64,000 bases of DNA. It comes from Mycolicibacterium septicum DSM 44393. Its GTDB lineage: Bacteria; Actinomycetota; Actinomycetes; Mycobacteriales; Mycobacteriaceae. The DNA lies in NCBI RefSeq assembly GCF_000455325.1, contig NZ_HG322951.1, positions 1,043,031 to 1,107,030 of the forward strand, in the 5' to 3' direction. The first letter of the stretch is position 1. Every line of letters begins with the position of its first letter. A model generated the notes under the pieces. The model searched no databases, was not told where the DNA came from, and saw only the letters and a program-made list of their open reading frames with translations. Below are positions 40,601 to 49,256 of the stretch, piece by piece. Position numbers and translations under genes: made by a program.

Positions 40601-43600
40601 GCATCGACCAGGACGCGTTGTCGGCCACCGGTGTGGTGTCAGAGGTCCCCATGCCGTTGATGCACACCGTTGAACTCAATGCCGGCACCACGGACACCGA
40701 TGCCGGCCCGAGCCTGCAGGCCGCGTGGACATGGGCCCCATCGGTCGTCAGCCGGGATCAGGTGGACCGGCTCAGCCGGCTGTGGTTTGAGGCATTGAAG
40801 GGTATCTGCGCCCACGTGCACTCCGGTGGCGGCGGGTTGACCCCATCGGATGTCCTTCCGGCACAACTGACTCAGGGCCAGATCGATGAGCTGGCACAGG
40901 AATACACCGTTGCCGATGTGTTGCCGCTGACTCCGGTACAACAGGGGTTGCTGTTCCATTCCACCTTCGCCCGTGGCCGTGGCGCCCATGACGACGTGTA
41001 CGCGGTTCAGCTCGACATCACCATCACCGGCATCGTCGACCAGCACCGGCTGCGGGACGCACTGCACACCGTGGTCGCCCGGCATCCGAATCTGGCTGCG
41101 CGATTCTGTGGGCAGTTCGGCGAACCCGTGCAGGTCATCCCTGCCGACCCGGTCATGGCGTGGCGGTACCTCGACCTTCGCGGCGATGACCTGACGTCCG
41201 ACGAGGAGGTCCGTGCGCTCTGCGACGCCGAGCGGACCGCGGTCTGCGACCTCTCCGAGCGGCCGACATTCCGGGCCGCACTCATCCGCACCGCGGGGAA
41301 CGAGCATCGCTTTGTCCTGACCTTCCACCACATCGTGATCGACGGCTGGTCGCTGCCGATCCTGTTGAAGGAGGTCTTCGCCAGCTACTTCGGGCAGCGG
41401 CTCCCCGCGCCGGCGTCGTACCGCAACTACGTCAGTTGGCTGGCCGGCCAGGATCGTGACGCGTCGCGTGAAGCCTGGCGAAACTTGTTGGACGGCTTCG
41501 AGACTCCCACCCTGGTCGCCCCTCCGGCCGAGCCGGGCCCCAGAGGCATCGAGACCTATCGGGTGTCGGCCGAGACGACCGCGGCGCTCGGTGAACTCGC
41601 ACGCGCGCAGCGCACCACGGTGGCCACCGTGCTGCAGGCCGCCTGGGCGCAACTGCTGATCTGGCTGACGGGCCAGCACGACGTCGCCTTCGGTACCGCG
41701 GTGTCGGGCCGGCCCACGGACCTGGCCGGTGCGGATTCCATGGTGGGCCTGCTGATCAACACCGTCCCGGTGCGAGCCCGCACCACCGCGGCCACCACAG
41801 TGGCCGAGCTGCTGGACCAGTTGCAACGCGCCCACAACGACACCCTTGAGCACGAGCACTTGGCGCTCACCGAGATTCACCACCTCGCCGGCCACGAGCG
41901 GCTGTTCGACACCTTGTTCCTCTACGAGAGCTACCCCATCGACACCAGTGCGTTCATGGGTGTGCAGGAGTTGGCCGTCACCGAGTTCAACAACCGCGAG
42001 TACAACCACTACCCGCTTTCGATGATGGCCCTTCCTGGGCACGAACTGGGCCTGCGCCTCGAATTCGACAGCGACGTGTTCGATGCGGGTCAGATCGAAG
42101 CGCTGGTCGAACGGTTCCAGCGGCTGCTGGTGGACATGGTCGCCGATCCGGCTCGCCGGCTCTCGACGATGGATGTCCTTGAGAGCGCCGAGCACGATCT
42201 GCTGGACGCGTGGAGCAATCGCGAGATCCTGGCCCTGCCGGTGAGCGCACCGGTCTCGATCCCGGAGATGTTCAGCCGGCAGGTGGAACGTGATCCTGGT
42301 GCGCCCGCGCTGACTTTTGAGGATCGCTCGCTGACCTACGACGAACTCGACGAGGACGCGCGTAGGTTGGCAAACCTGTTGGCACTCATGGGTGCCGGTC
42401 CGGGCGAGACCGTGGCGCTGCTGGCGCCGCGGTCCGACCTGGCGATCGTGGCCATCCTGGCGGTGCTCAAGACCGGGGCGGCCTACCTGCCGATCGACCC
42501 TGCGGTGCCGGCCACCCGACTGGAGTTCATGCTGGCCGACGCCGCACCGATCATCGCGATCACGACGGGTGAGCTCCGATCCCGGCTGGAAGGGACAGAC
42601 GTACAGATCGTCGAGGTCGACGATCCCGCTGTGGAATCCGCGGGCCTGATCTACCCCACAACCAACCTGCTACCGCCATCTGCCAATGACACCGCCTACC
42701 TGATCTACACGTCGGGAACTACCGGCACTCCCAAGGGCGTGGCCATCTCGCACGGCAATGTGACCCAGGTGCTGGAGAATCTGCACCCGGATCTGCCCGC
42801 GGGATCGGGACAGGTTTGGTCGCAATGGCATTCACTGGTGTTCGACGTCTCGGTGTGGGAGATCTGGGGCGCGTTGCTGCACGGGGCCAGGCTGGTCATC
42901 GTTCCGGAGTCGGTGGCCGGCTCACCGAATGACCTGCACGACCTGCTGGTCGCCGAAGGGGTCAGCGTGCTCTACCAGACGCCGTCCGCGGTGGGGATGC
43001 TGTCGCCGGAGGGGCTGGAGAACACCGCTCTGGTGGTGGCCGGAGAGGCCTGCCCCAGCGATGTGGTGGATCGCTGGGCGCCGGGCCGGGTGATGATCAA
43101 CGCGTACGGCCCGACCGAGGCCACGATCTACGGCGCGATGAGCGCACCCCTGATCGGAGGTGCTGCCGGTGGTGCCGTTCCGATCGGGTCACCCGTTCCC
43201 TCCGGTGCCACGTTCGTCCTGGATGAGTGGTTGCGTCCGGTATCCGCCGGTGTGGTCGGCGAGCTCTATCTCGCCGGCCGCGGCGTCGGCGTCGGCTATC
43301 TCAACCGGTCGGGCCTGACCGCATCACGGTTCGTCGCCTGCCCGTTCGGCGGTGCCGACGCTCCCGGACAGGTCATGTACCGAACCGGTGATCTGGTCAA
43401 GTGGGGCGACGACGGACAGCTGCAATACCTGGGCCGCGCCGACGAGCAGGTCAAGATCCGCGGCTACCGCATCGAGCTCGGCGAGATCCAAGCCGCCCTC
43501 GCCGAGCTCGACGGAGTGACTCAGGCCGCGGTCATCGCGCGCGAGGACCGCCCCGGCGACAAGCGTCTGGTCGGCTACATCACCGGCAACGGCGATCCGA

Positions 43601-45354
43601 CCCAGTTGCGGAAGGAACTCGGCGAACGGCTGCCCGTGTACATGGTGCCGACCGCGATCGTGGTCCTGGATGCACTGCCGTTGACCGTCAACGGCAAACT
43701 CGATCGCCGTGCTCTGCCCGCTCCCGAGTACCGGGACGCCGCCCGCTACCGCGCCCCGGCCACCCCGGCCGAACACACGCTCGCCGGCATCTACGCCCAG
43801 GTGCTGGGATTGGACCGGGTCGGCATCGATGATTCGTTCTTCGACCTCGGTGGCGATTCGATCTCCGCGATGCGGGTGATCGCCGCGGTCAACACCGCGT
43901 TCGACGCCCAGCTGGCGGTGCGCACGCTGTTCGAGAAACCGTCGGTGGCTGCATTGGGCCTCCAGTTGACCACCGAGGCCGGATCCGATGCGGTGGCGAC
44001 CCCCACCGGTGTCAGCTTCGTGTCGGTACACGGCACCGTGGTCAATGAGGTCTACGCCCGTGACCTGACCCTGGACAAGTTCATCGACGCCGCCACCCTG
44101 AGGACCGCGCGGGCGCTGCCACGACCGAACGGGCAGGTGCAGACCGTTCTACTCACCGGCGCCACCGGATTTCTGGGACGTTATCTGCTGCTGGACTGGC
44201 TCAAGCGACTGCGCCGGGTCGACGACACCGTGATCTGCCTGGTGCGGGCCGACTCCGACGAGGAGGCCCGCCGGCGCCTGGAAGCCACCTTCGACACCGA
44301 CCCGGTCCTGCGCAGGCACTTCCAGGAGCTCGCCGCCGAGCGCCTCGAGGTCATCGCCGGCGACAAGGGCGAACCTAATCTCGGACTGGACGACCAGCGC
44401 TGGCGGCACCTGGCCGAGCGTGTCGATCTGATCGTCGACTCCGCCGCCTTCGTCAACAGCGTGCTGCCTTACCGAGAACTGTTCGGGCCCAACGTCGTCG
44501 GGACGGCCGAGTTGATCCGCTTCGCGCTGACCACCAAGCTCAAGCCCTACAACTTCGTCTCGACCTCCGATGTCGGTCGTCAGATCGAGCCGTCGAAGTT
44601 CACCGAGGACACCGACATTCGGTTCGCCAGCCCGCTCCGCACCCTCGATGCCGGGTACGCCAACGGCTATGGCAACAGCAAGTGGGCCGGCGAGGTTCTG
44701 CTGCGTGAGGCGCATGATCTCTGCCACCTGCCGATCGCGGTGTTCCGGTCCGGCATGATCATGGCTGACCCGACTTATGCGGGACAGTTGAACCTCACCG
44801 ACACGGTGAGCCGAATGGTGCTGAGCCTCGTGGCCACCGGTGTCGCGCCCGAGTCGTTCTATCGGCTCGGCGACGACGGCCAACGGCAACGCGCGCATTT
44901 CGACGGACTGCCCGTGGACTTCGTCGCGGAAGCGATAACCACATTGGGCTGGGAGGTGGCCCGTGCGGCAGCCGGTTTCGAGACCTACCACGTGATGAAT
45001 CCGCACGACGATGGTATCGGGATCGACACGTACATCGACTGGCTGATCGAGGCCGGCTACCCGATCGAACGTGTCGGGGATTTCGGAGAGTGGTTGCAGC
45101 GGTTCGAAACCGGCATGAGGGGACTGCCGGAGCGGCAACGGCAGAACTCGGTCCTGCAGATGCTGACGCTGCTTCAACAGCAAGGCGGCGTCCTGCGTGC
45201 TCCGGAGCCCACGCAGGGCTCCTACGCGCCGGCCGACCGGTTCCGCGCCGCGGTCCGGCGGGCGAAAGTCGGTTCAGCAAATGACATTCCACGCGTGACG
45301 CCGGAGGTCGTCGTGAAATATGTGACAGACCTGCAGCTGCTCGGGATGCTCTAG
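37618..45354 (+). CDS. mps2: Mps2, GPL nonribosomal peptide synthetase (modules 3-4 with terminal reductase)
   Basis: 2578 residues; the ATG overlaps the mps1 stop. Order: A3 about 37700-39200, T3 (Ser at 39334), E3 39490-40830 (HHLAVDG at 39850), C4 40910-42170 (HHIVIDGWS at 41326), A4 42230-43740, T4 (Ser at 43858), reductase R about 44140-45340. A3 and A4 share [15 protein letters not shown] and AYGPTEAT(V/I)Y, so both select the same or a similar residue, consistent with Ala. R has the NAD(P)-binding [18 protein letters not shown] and [12 protein letters not shown] with the YxxxK pair, so release should be reductive, giving alaninol. Chain entry starts with an A domain because the C3 domain is at the end of Mps1. 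The module split therefore demands a specific Mps1-Mps2 contact. Confidence 0.97.
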   Translation: MSNGSSRTLLSFDLLDDSEHSRLDDWGNRSALTRRSSDAVTVPVLFAAQAARSPESVALVSGDRSWSYRELDEKSNRLANLLADHGVGPGETVALLISRSAEAIVSILAVLKTGAAYLPIDPAHPDDRIGFMLTDAAPGIAISTAELRARLDGGEVPVIDVDDPAVERQPCTALPGPEPDDLAYMTYTSGTTGVPKAVAVTHRNVTQLVERLHADLPSEPGQAWSQWHSLVFDVSVWEIWGALLHGGRLVIVPEAAASSPDDLQNLVLAEKVSVLCLTPSAAGMLSPERLESTTLVVAGEACPSELVERWASGRVMINAYGPTEATVYAAMSAPLTTSETAGAIVPIGSPVPGAALFVLDQWLRPAPEGVVGELYVAGAGVAVGYARRSGLTASRFVACPFGGADAPGQVMYRTGDLVKWGDDGQLQYLGRADEQVKIRGYRIELGEVQAALAGLDGVTQAVVIAREDRPGDKRLVGYITGTADPAQMRAALAKRLPAYMVPAAVVVVDAFPLTVNGKLDKRALPAPEYRTAGAGYRAPSNPVEEILADIYAQVLGLDQVGVDDSFLDLGGDSILSMQVVARARAAGVRCRPRDIFVEQTVAGVAEVSVFADPEHAVVDEGIGPVSAIPIMRWLRDVQGPVDQFNQTVVLQAPDGVTEDDVVVMVQELLDRHATLRMLAETDADGEWALSVPDKGAVDARDRVSIVEELSDDALIMALTQLDPAGGSVLRALWVPTASQLVLMIHHLAVDGVSWRILLEDLNIAWAQHHSGQPVRLPLGGTSFARWSHLLTEHAGDAKVVGHADQWRRVLEVPAPLPPVRPDVDTYANAGQLSVELDVETTRQLLGPVPAAFHAGVQDILLIAFGLAWAEYLGTGSLPINFDVEGHGRSEDLGGACPDSDVDLSRTVGWFTTKYPIALAAPELPWDQVISGDVELGSVIKEVKEQLRALPDDLTYGMLRYLNADVELDGPDPTIGFNYLGRLAVGMADLGEDLWRIDQDALSATGVVSEVPMPLMHTVELNAGTTDTDAGPSLQAAWTWAPSVVSRDQVDRLSRLWFEALKGICAHVHSGGGGLTPSDVLPAQLTQGQIDELAQEYTVADVLPLTPVQQGLLFHSTFARGRGAHDDVYAVQLDITITGIVDQHRLRDALHTVVARHPNLAARFCGQFGEPVQVIPADPVMAWRYLDLRGDDLTSDEEVRALCDAERTAVCDLSERPTFRAALIRTAGNEHRFVLTFHHIVIDGWSLPILLKEVFASYFGQRLPAPASYRNYVSWLAGQDRDASREAWRNLLDGFETPTLVAPPAEPGPRGIETYRVSAETTAALGELARAQRTTVATVLQAAWAQLLIWLTGQHDVAFGTAVSGRPTDLAGADSMVGLLINTVPVRARTTAATTVAELLDQLQRAHNDTLEHEHLALTEIHHLAGHERLFDTLFLYESYPIDTSAFMGVQELAVTEFNNREYNHYPLSMMALPGHELGLRLEFDSDVFDAGQIEALVERFQRLLVDMVADPARRLSTMDVLESAEHDLLDAWSNREILALPVSAPVSIPEMFSRQVERDPGAPALTFEDRSLTYDELDEDARRLANLLALMGAGPGETVALLAPRSDLAIVAILAVLKTGAAYLPIDPAVPATRLEFMLADAAPIIAITTGELRSRLEGTDVQIVEVDDPAVESAGLIYPTTNLLPPSANDTAYLIYTSGTTGTPKGVAISHGNVTQVLENLHPDLPAGSGQVWSQWHSLVFDVSVWEIWGALLHGARLVIVPESVAGSPNDLHDLLVAEGVSVLYQTPSAVGMLSPEGLENTALVVAGEACPSDVVDRWAPGRVMINAYGPTEATIYGAMSAPLIGGAAGGAVPIGSPVPSGATFVLDEWLRPVSAGVVGELYLAGRGVGVGYLNRSGLTASRFVACPFGGADAPGQVMYRTGDLVKWGDDGQLQYLGRADEQVKIRGYRIELGEIQAALAELDGVTQAAVIAREDRPGDKRLVGYITGNGDPTQLRKELGERLPVYMVPTAIVVLDALPLTVNGKLDRRALPAPEYRDAARYRAPATPAEHTLAGIYAQVLGLDRVGIDDSFFDLGGDSISAMRVIAAVNTAFDAQLAVRTLFEKPSVAALGLQLTTEAGSDAVATPTGVSFVSVHGTVVNEVYARDLTLDKFIDAATLRTARALPRPNGQVQTVLLTGATGFLGRYLLLDWLKRLRRVDDTVICLVRADSDEEARRRLEATFDTDPVLRRHFQELAAERLEVIAGDKGEPNLGLDDQRWRHLAERVDLIVDSAAFVNSVLPYRELFGPNVVGTAELIRFALTTKLKPYNFVSTSDVGRQIEPSKFTEDTDIRFASPLRTLDAGYANGYGNSKWAGEVLLREAHDLCHLPIAVFRSGMIMADPTYAGQLNLTDTVSRMVLSLVATGVAPESFYRLGDDGQRQRAHFDGLPVDFVAEAITTLGWEVARAAAGFETYHVMNPHDDGIGIDTYIDWLIEAGYPIERVGDFGEWLQRFETGMRGLPERQRQNSVLQMLTLLQQQGGVLRAPEPTQGSYAPADRFRAAVRRAKVGSANDIPRVTPEVVVKYVTDLQLLGML

Positions 45355-45362
45355 GCAGCGCC

Positions 45363-46166
45363 ATGTGGGGCGATATCTTGGGGATGGCACTTCTGGTGTC
45401 ACTCAATCCGGTGCTTCTCGGCTTCATCCTGCTGGTGATTTCGCGGCCCCGGCCAGTGCAGAACCTCATCGCGTTCTGGGTCGGAAGTCTGATCGTGAAC
45501 ATTCCGGCCTTCGTGATCTCGACATTGGTACTGGCCTCGGTTCCGTCGTTCAGATCGGTTGCACAGGACTTGGTGACCCCTGAACCGGGTTCGACCGTCA
45601 AGCCTTTCCAATTCGTCTCGGGATTGGTCTGTGTGGCGATCGCCGCACTGCTCGCCGTGCGGATGAGGATGCGGAAACGGGTGAACCAGGGCGCGTCGGT
45701 GAACGTCGGTGGTGACTCGCCGGTGCTTGTCATGGAACCAGACCAGCCGGCCCCCCCGGGACCGCCGACGGGGCGCATCCGTAAGGCGATGTCCGATCTG
45801 GGTGCCGCGGCCCGAAGGCTCGTCGAACGTGCACACGACGCCTGGGAGGGCGGCGCGTTGTGGGTCGCGCTCGTGTTCGGCCTCTGCTACATCGCGCCGC
45901 CGCCGTTGGTGTTGATGGTGGCCACCATGGTGGTCGGATCGGGTGCGCCGATCGGAGTGCAGGTCGTCATCAGCATCGCGTTCGTGTTCGGAATGCTCGC
46001 GGTGTTCGAGCTCGCGTTACTCAGCTACGCCATCGCCCCGGCCAGGACCCAGGCTGTGCTGCATCCACTGCACGAATGGACCAAGCACCACCGGCAGTTG
46101 GTGCTGCTGGCGCTCTTCGCGGTGGTCGGGCTCTGGCAGGTGGTCACCGGCGCCGGACTTCTCTGA
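45363..46166 (+). CDS. gap: Gap, GPL-addressing membrane protein
   Basis: 267 residues, 8 bases after mps2. Six hydrophobic segments are visible: LGMALLVSLNPVLLGFILLVI, LIAFWVGSLIVNIPAFVISTLVL, FVSGLVCVAIAALLAVRM, ALWVALVFGLCYIAPPPLVLMVATMVV, VVISIAFVFGMLAVFELALLSYAI and LVLLALFAVVGLWQVV. A cytoplasmic or periplasmic loop lies between segments 3 and 4. This is the Sap/Gap (SfLAP) family; Gap is needed to bring GPL to the cell surface in M. smegmatis. The linkage to mps2 matches the conserved GPL operon, and it is the last gene of that operon here. Confidence 0.93.
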   Translation: MWGDILGMALLVSLNPVLLGFILLVISRPRPVQNLIAFWVGSLIVNIPAFVISTLVLASVPSFRSVAQDLVTPEPGSTVKPFQFVSGLVCVAIAALLAVRMRMRKRVNQGASVNVGGDSPVLVMEPDQPAPPGPPTGRIRKAMSDLGAAARRLVERAHDAWEGGALWVALVFGLCYIAPPPLVLMVATMVVGSGAPIGVQVVISIAFVFGMLAVFELALLSYAIAPARTQAVLHPLHEWTKHHRQLVLLALFAVVGLWQVVTGAGLL

Positions 46167-46195
46167 GCGCGGAACTGATCTCGGCGGGGACCCAG

Positions 46196-46780
46196 TCAGT
46201 CGGCGAGCCCGAGCATCCGGCGGGTCATCTGGGTCAGCTGGACCCGGAGGGTCTCGCCGTCGACATCGGCCAGCAGCGGATGCATGACGGCGACACTGAT
46301 CGCGCTTGAGAGCATCGCCGCGTGAAACCGGGCCTCGACACCGGCTTCGGTCCCCAGGAGGGCGGCGTAGAGGCGTTCGATGAACCGCTGAAACGGCTCG
46401 TACTCGGCCTGCAGACGAATGATGACCGGATCGAACATCGGAATGCTGAAGGTGCCGCGGCGGTCGATGGCCTGCTCGATCATCCGGTCCAGCAGCGCCT
46501 CGCGGGCCAGCCGGGGAGACCCCTCCGCCTCGGCCGCCTCGAGCGCTTCCTCCAGCCGGCCCATCTCCCGCTCGGTGATCGCGATGACGATCTCTTCCTT
46601 GGTCTTGAACTGCCGATACACGGCGGCCTTCGTGACACCCATTTCGTCGGCGATCATCTGCAGCGACGTCCCGCTGACCCCGTGATTGGCAATGAGTTTC
46701 AGGGCCGCGTCCATCACGCGGGTTTGAGCGGCGGTGCGCGTGATCGCGGCGAAGCTGCGGGCCTCCTGGGTAGACGTCAC
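46196..46780 (-). CDS. TetR-family regulator of the adjacent oxidase-like cassette
   Basis: 194 residues from a GTG at 46780. The open frame extends to 47134, but that would cross the divergent promoter and add non-homologous residues. The HTH is typical: RVMDAALKLIANHGVSGTSLQMIADEMGVTKAAVYRQFKTKEEI. The C-terminal ligand domain contains FDPVIIRLQAEYEPFQRFIERLYA. Two perfect 16-bp palindromes sit 33-71 bases upstream, between this gene and the divergent membrane-protein gene at 46880. This is the classic layout for a repressor of itself and the divergent operon. The ligand is unknown. Confidence 0.9.
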   Translation of the reverse strand: MTSTQEARSFAAITRTAAQTRVMDAALKLIANHGVSGTSLQMIADEMGVTKAAVYRQFKTKEEIVIAITEREMGRLEEALEAAEAEGSPRLAREALLDRMIEQAIDRRGTFSIPMFDPVIIRLQAEYEPFQRFIERLYAALLGTEAGVEARFHAAMLSSAISVAVMHPLLADVDGETLRVQLTQMTRRMLGLAD

Positions 46781-46812
46781 AGCGTCAACGGTAACCGACG
46801 ATTGACCGTAGA

Positions 46813-46828
46813 GTAGCCGATCGGCTAC
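46813..46828. promoter_or_regulatory. TetR operator candidate 1
   Basis: Perfect 16-bp palindrome GTAGCCGATCGGCTAC. It shares the inner GCCGATCGGC with operator 2, centre-to-centre 23 bases away, and lies 33 bases upstream of the TetR start. Confidence 0.75.
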
Positions 46829-46835
46829 CGTCCAA

Positions 46836-46851
46836 GTTGCCGATCGGCAAC
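46836..46851. promoter_or_regulatory. TetR operator candidate 2
   Basis: Perfect 16-bp palindrome GTTGCCGATCGGCAAC, 28 bases before the ATG of the divergent operon at 46880. With operator 1 it forms a tandem pair of near-identical sites. Confidence 0.75.
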
Positions 46852-46879
46852 TAACGTCACGCATGAAGAGAGTCTGACG

Positions 46880-47587
46880 ATGAGACGACCTGATGGTGAG
46901 TTGATCCTCTTGGGGACGTTGCCCGTGGTGGCAATCATCTGGATCGCCGCGTTCTTCCTGTTCCCCGGGTTCGTACATCCGATGTCGCCCAACATGTCTG
47001 CCGAGCAGGTCGCGAGTTTCTACCAGGACGAGACCGCGCGAATCCGGTACAGCATGATCCTGTTCAACTGGTTCGGCGTCGGCCTCATCCCGATCGTCAT
47101 CCTGTTGGCGATGCAGGTCCGCCGGATGGCCCACCGCACGCCGATCCTGTCCTACAGCTTGATCGCCGCGGCCGGAGGTCCGCCGGCGTTGTTCCTCATC
47201 GCCAACATGTTCTGGCTGCTCGGCTCATTCCGTCCGGACCGCGCCCCAGAGTTGACCCAGGTGCTCAACGATCTCGCGTGGCTGACCTTCACGCTGCTGG
47301 TGCCGTATCTGATCGCGCAATGCCTGCTGCTGGCGCTGGCGATCTACTGGGATCAGCAGGAACGGCCGGTGTTCAAACCGTGGGTGGCCTACTTCAACCT
47401 CGTCATCGCGGCGGCGCTGGTTCCCGCGACGTTCACCGCGCTGTCGTTCGACGGCCCTTTCGCATGGGACGGGGCGTTGTCCTTCTGGCTCAAGAACATC
47501 GCCATCGCCGTATGGATCCTGGTGATGGGAGTCGTTCTCGCCCAGGCGATCAAGCAGCAGCGAGCGCAGGACCAGGTGCCCGCATGA
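46880..47587 (+). CDS. Membrane protein, paralogue of the next gene product
   Basis: 235 residues with about six hydrophobic segments (LILLGTLPVVAIIWIAAFFL, YSMILFNWFGVGLIPIVILL, SLIAAAGGPPALFLIANMFWLL, LTFTLLVPYLIAQCLLLALAIY, YFNLVIAAALVPATFTAL, IAIAVWILVMGVVLAQAI). The C-terminal half shares RPDR.PE, a late W..Y.NL and F..G.FAW.GA....W with the product of the following gene, so the two are diverged paralogues. I do not recognise a named family. It is the first gene of a tightly overlapping four-gene set that includes two oxidase-subunit-like proteins, so a role in an electron-transfer or membrane redox complex is possible (inference). Confidence 0.85.
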   Translation: MRRPDGELILLGTLPVVAIIWIAAFFLFPGFVHPMSPNMSAEQVASFYQDETARIRYSMILFNWFGVGLIPIVILLAMQVRRMAHRTPILSYSLIAAAGGPPALFLIANMFWLLGSFRPDRAPELTQVLNDLAWLTFTLLVPYLIAQCLLLALAIYWDQQERPVFKPWVAYFNLVIAAALVPATFTALSFDGPFAWDGALSFWLKNIAIAVWILVMGVVLAQAIKQQRAQDQVPA

Positions 47588-48384
47588 GCGGCTCACGGCT
47601 GAGCAGATTCATGTGGAACCTGCGCTACCACCCGAAACGCGAACTGTGGTTCGCCTGGTACGTGATGGTGTTCTTCTACCAGCTCTACGGGGTGCTCTTC
47701 TTCTTCGTCACTCGCGTACAGCCTCCGCCAAGCCCGGCGTGGGACACCCCCACTGTCGTGCACTGGGTCACCGACCACCGGTTCGGAGTCCTCGCCGGCT
47801 TCGGCGTCGTCTTTCTCATCACCGGCTTGTGCGCACCGATGAACGCCCTTCTCGCGTACTCGATGCGACGAATGTCGGTCAGTCCGGTCTTCGCCTACTC
47901 GTATCTGATCATGTACTCGCTGAGCGCAATTCCCGGAATGCTGGTCATGGCCATCGCGATGACCACTGCCGCGCTGCGGCCCGACCGCGACCCCGAGATC
48001 ATCCACTGGCTCTATGAATTCGCGTTCCTGTCGTTCAGCGGGACCATGGGTGTTTTCCTGATCGGGTCCCTGGTGTGGATGACCGCGATCCTGCTCGACA
48101 AGAACCGGGTGTTCCCGAAATGGTTCGGCTATCTCAATCTCTGCAACGCGCTGACCGAGGTGGTCGTCGCGCCCGCATGGATCTTCCAGCGTGGCGCGTT
48201 CGCCTGGAACGGCGCGATCGCATGGTGGGTCAACATGGTCGTGTTCGTCACGTACACCGGTGTTTTCATCGTTCTGCTGCGCAGGATGATCGAGCGTGAG
48301 GACTTCGGCATCGGTCCGCTACCGGACCCTCCGGACAAGGATGCCGGCGAGCAGTTCGTGGATTCGGTGGAGGCGCTGCGATGA
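47584..48384 (+). CDS. Membrane protein, paralogue of the preceding gene product
   Basis: 266 residues from ATG 47584, overlapping the previous stop as ATGA. A longer frame to 47278 is open but lies inside the previous gene. About six TM segments are visible, for example WYVMVFFYQLYGVLFFFVT, FGVLAGFGVVFLITGL, YLIMYSLSAIPGMLVMAIAM, FSGTMGVFLIGSLVWMTAILL. It keeps LRPDRDPEI, FPKWFGYLNLCNAL and FQRGAFAWNGAIAWW, shared with its paralogue. The tail (EDFGIGPLPDPPDKDAGEQF) is hydrophilic. The stop overlaps the COX III-like gene. The function is unknown. Confidence 0.85.
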   Translation: MSGSRLSRFMWNLRYHPKRELWFAWYVMVFFYQLYGVLFFFVTRVQPPPSPAWDTPTVVHWVTDHRFGVLAGFGVVFLITGLCAPMNALLAYSMRRMSVSPVFAYSYLIMYSLSAIPGMLVMAIAMTTAALRPDRDPEIIHWLYEFAFLSFSGTMGVFLIGSLVWMTAILLDKNRVFPKWFGYLNLCNALTEVVVAPAWIFQRGAFAWNGAIAWWVNMVVFVTYTGVFIVLLRRMIEREDFGIGPLPDPPDKDAGEQFVDSVEALR

Positions 48385-48956
48385 CCGAACAAGTCGAGGG
48401 TATCCGCACAAAGTCCGTGCCCGGGCAGCCCGACATGTGGATGTTCGTGCTGTTCGAATCACTGCTGTTCACCGCGTACTTCTCGGTATACCTGGTGTCG
48501 CGAACCCAGGATCCAGAACTCTTCCTGCAATCGCAGTCCCACCTGGACCTGCGGATCGGCGTGGTCAATACCATTGCCCTGTTGCTGAGTTCGTGGGCCA
48601 TTGCCCGGTGCGTCCAGGCCTCCCGCGAGGGCAACTATCGATCCGCGTTGACGAATGTGTTCCTGACGATCTCGTTCGGCGTCATCTTCCTGGTGGGCAA
48701 GATCATCGAGTGGGTCACCCAGATTCGCATGGGGAACACGTTCACCAGCGACGAGTTCTTTCAGCACTATTTCTTCCTGACGTCGATCCACTGCATCCAC
48801 GTCCTGATCGGCTTCGTGGTGTTGGGTGTGGTCGTCTACCAGCTTCGGAGTCCGCAGCGGCGATCCCAACAGCTGATCGAAACCGGTGCCACCTACTGGC
48901 ATACCGTCGATTTCCTATGGGTCCTGATTTTCGCGTTGATCTACGTGGTGAGGTGA
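48381..48956 (+). CDS. Cytochrome c oxidase subunit III-like (NorE-like) protein
   Basis: 191 residues with five predicted TM helices. The start, PGQPDMWMFVLFESLLFTAYFSVYL, matches the beginning of heme-copper oxidase subunit III and NorE proteins. The later helices hold GKIIEWVTQI, FFLTSIHCIHVLIGFVVL and YWHTVDFLWVLIFALIYV, including the conserved E, H and WHxVDxxW features. At 191 residues it fits the short, NorE-like type. It overlaps the previous gene by ATGA and is 3 bases before the subunit IV-like gene. No catalytic subunit I or II gene is in this cassette, so its partner is unknown. Confidence 0.9.
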   Translation: MTEQVEGIRTKSVPGQPDMWMFVLFESLLFTAYFSVYLVSRTQDPELFLQSQSHLDLRIGVVNTIALLLSSWAIARCVQASREGNYRSALTNVFLTISFGVIFLVGKIIEWVTQIRMGNTFTSDEFFQHYFFLTSIHCIHVLIGFVVLGVVVYQLRSPQRRSQQLIETGATYWHTVDFLWVLIFALIYVVR

Positions 48957-48959
48957 GCG

Positions 48960-49256
48960 GTGCGCACCAAAGGCAACACAAGACTGCTGATCGTCTGGGC
49001 GATCCTGACGGCGATGACACTCGTCTACGTGTGGCTCGACGAAGCCGTCGACCAGAACGGGACGCTGAAGGCCAGCACCGTCGTCACCGTCAGCGCGATC
49101 GCCATCGCACTTGTCAAGGTGCGCATCATCTTCCGGGAATTCATGGAGGTGCGTCACGCTCCGATGTTGCTCTGTCGCCTCACCGACGGGTGGGTCGTCC
49201 TCATCGGAATCTGCCTGCTGGGCAGCTACTTCGTCGGCTCGGCGGTCGCGGGCTAG
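48960..49256 (+). CDS. Cytochrome c oxidase subunit IV-like small membrane protein
   Basis: 98 residues from a GTG at 48960, GAGGTGAG upstream. Three TM helices: LLIVWAILTAMTLVYVWL, VVTVSAIAIALVKVRIIF and WVVLIGICLLGSYFVG. The FREFMEVRHAP motif after helix 2 is typical of bacterial oxidase subunit IV/NorF-type proteins. It probably pairs with the subunit III-like protein just upstream. The 3' end overlaps the convergent lipoprotein gene by four bases. Confidence 0.85.
   Translation: MRTKGNTRLLIVWAILTAMTLVYVWLDEAVDQNGTLKASTVVTVSAIAIALVKVRIIFREFMEVRHAPMLLCRLTDGWVVLIGICLLGSYFVGSAVAG

Noticed and set aside
27278..45354. Repeated blocks within mps1 and mps2 as mobile or recombination repeats
   Set aside because: The repeats are the expected homologous C, A, T and E domains of a modular synthetase.
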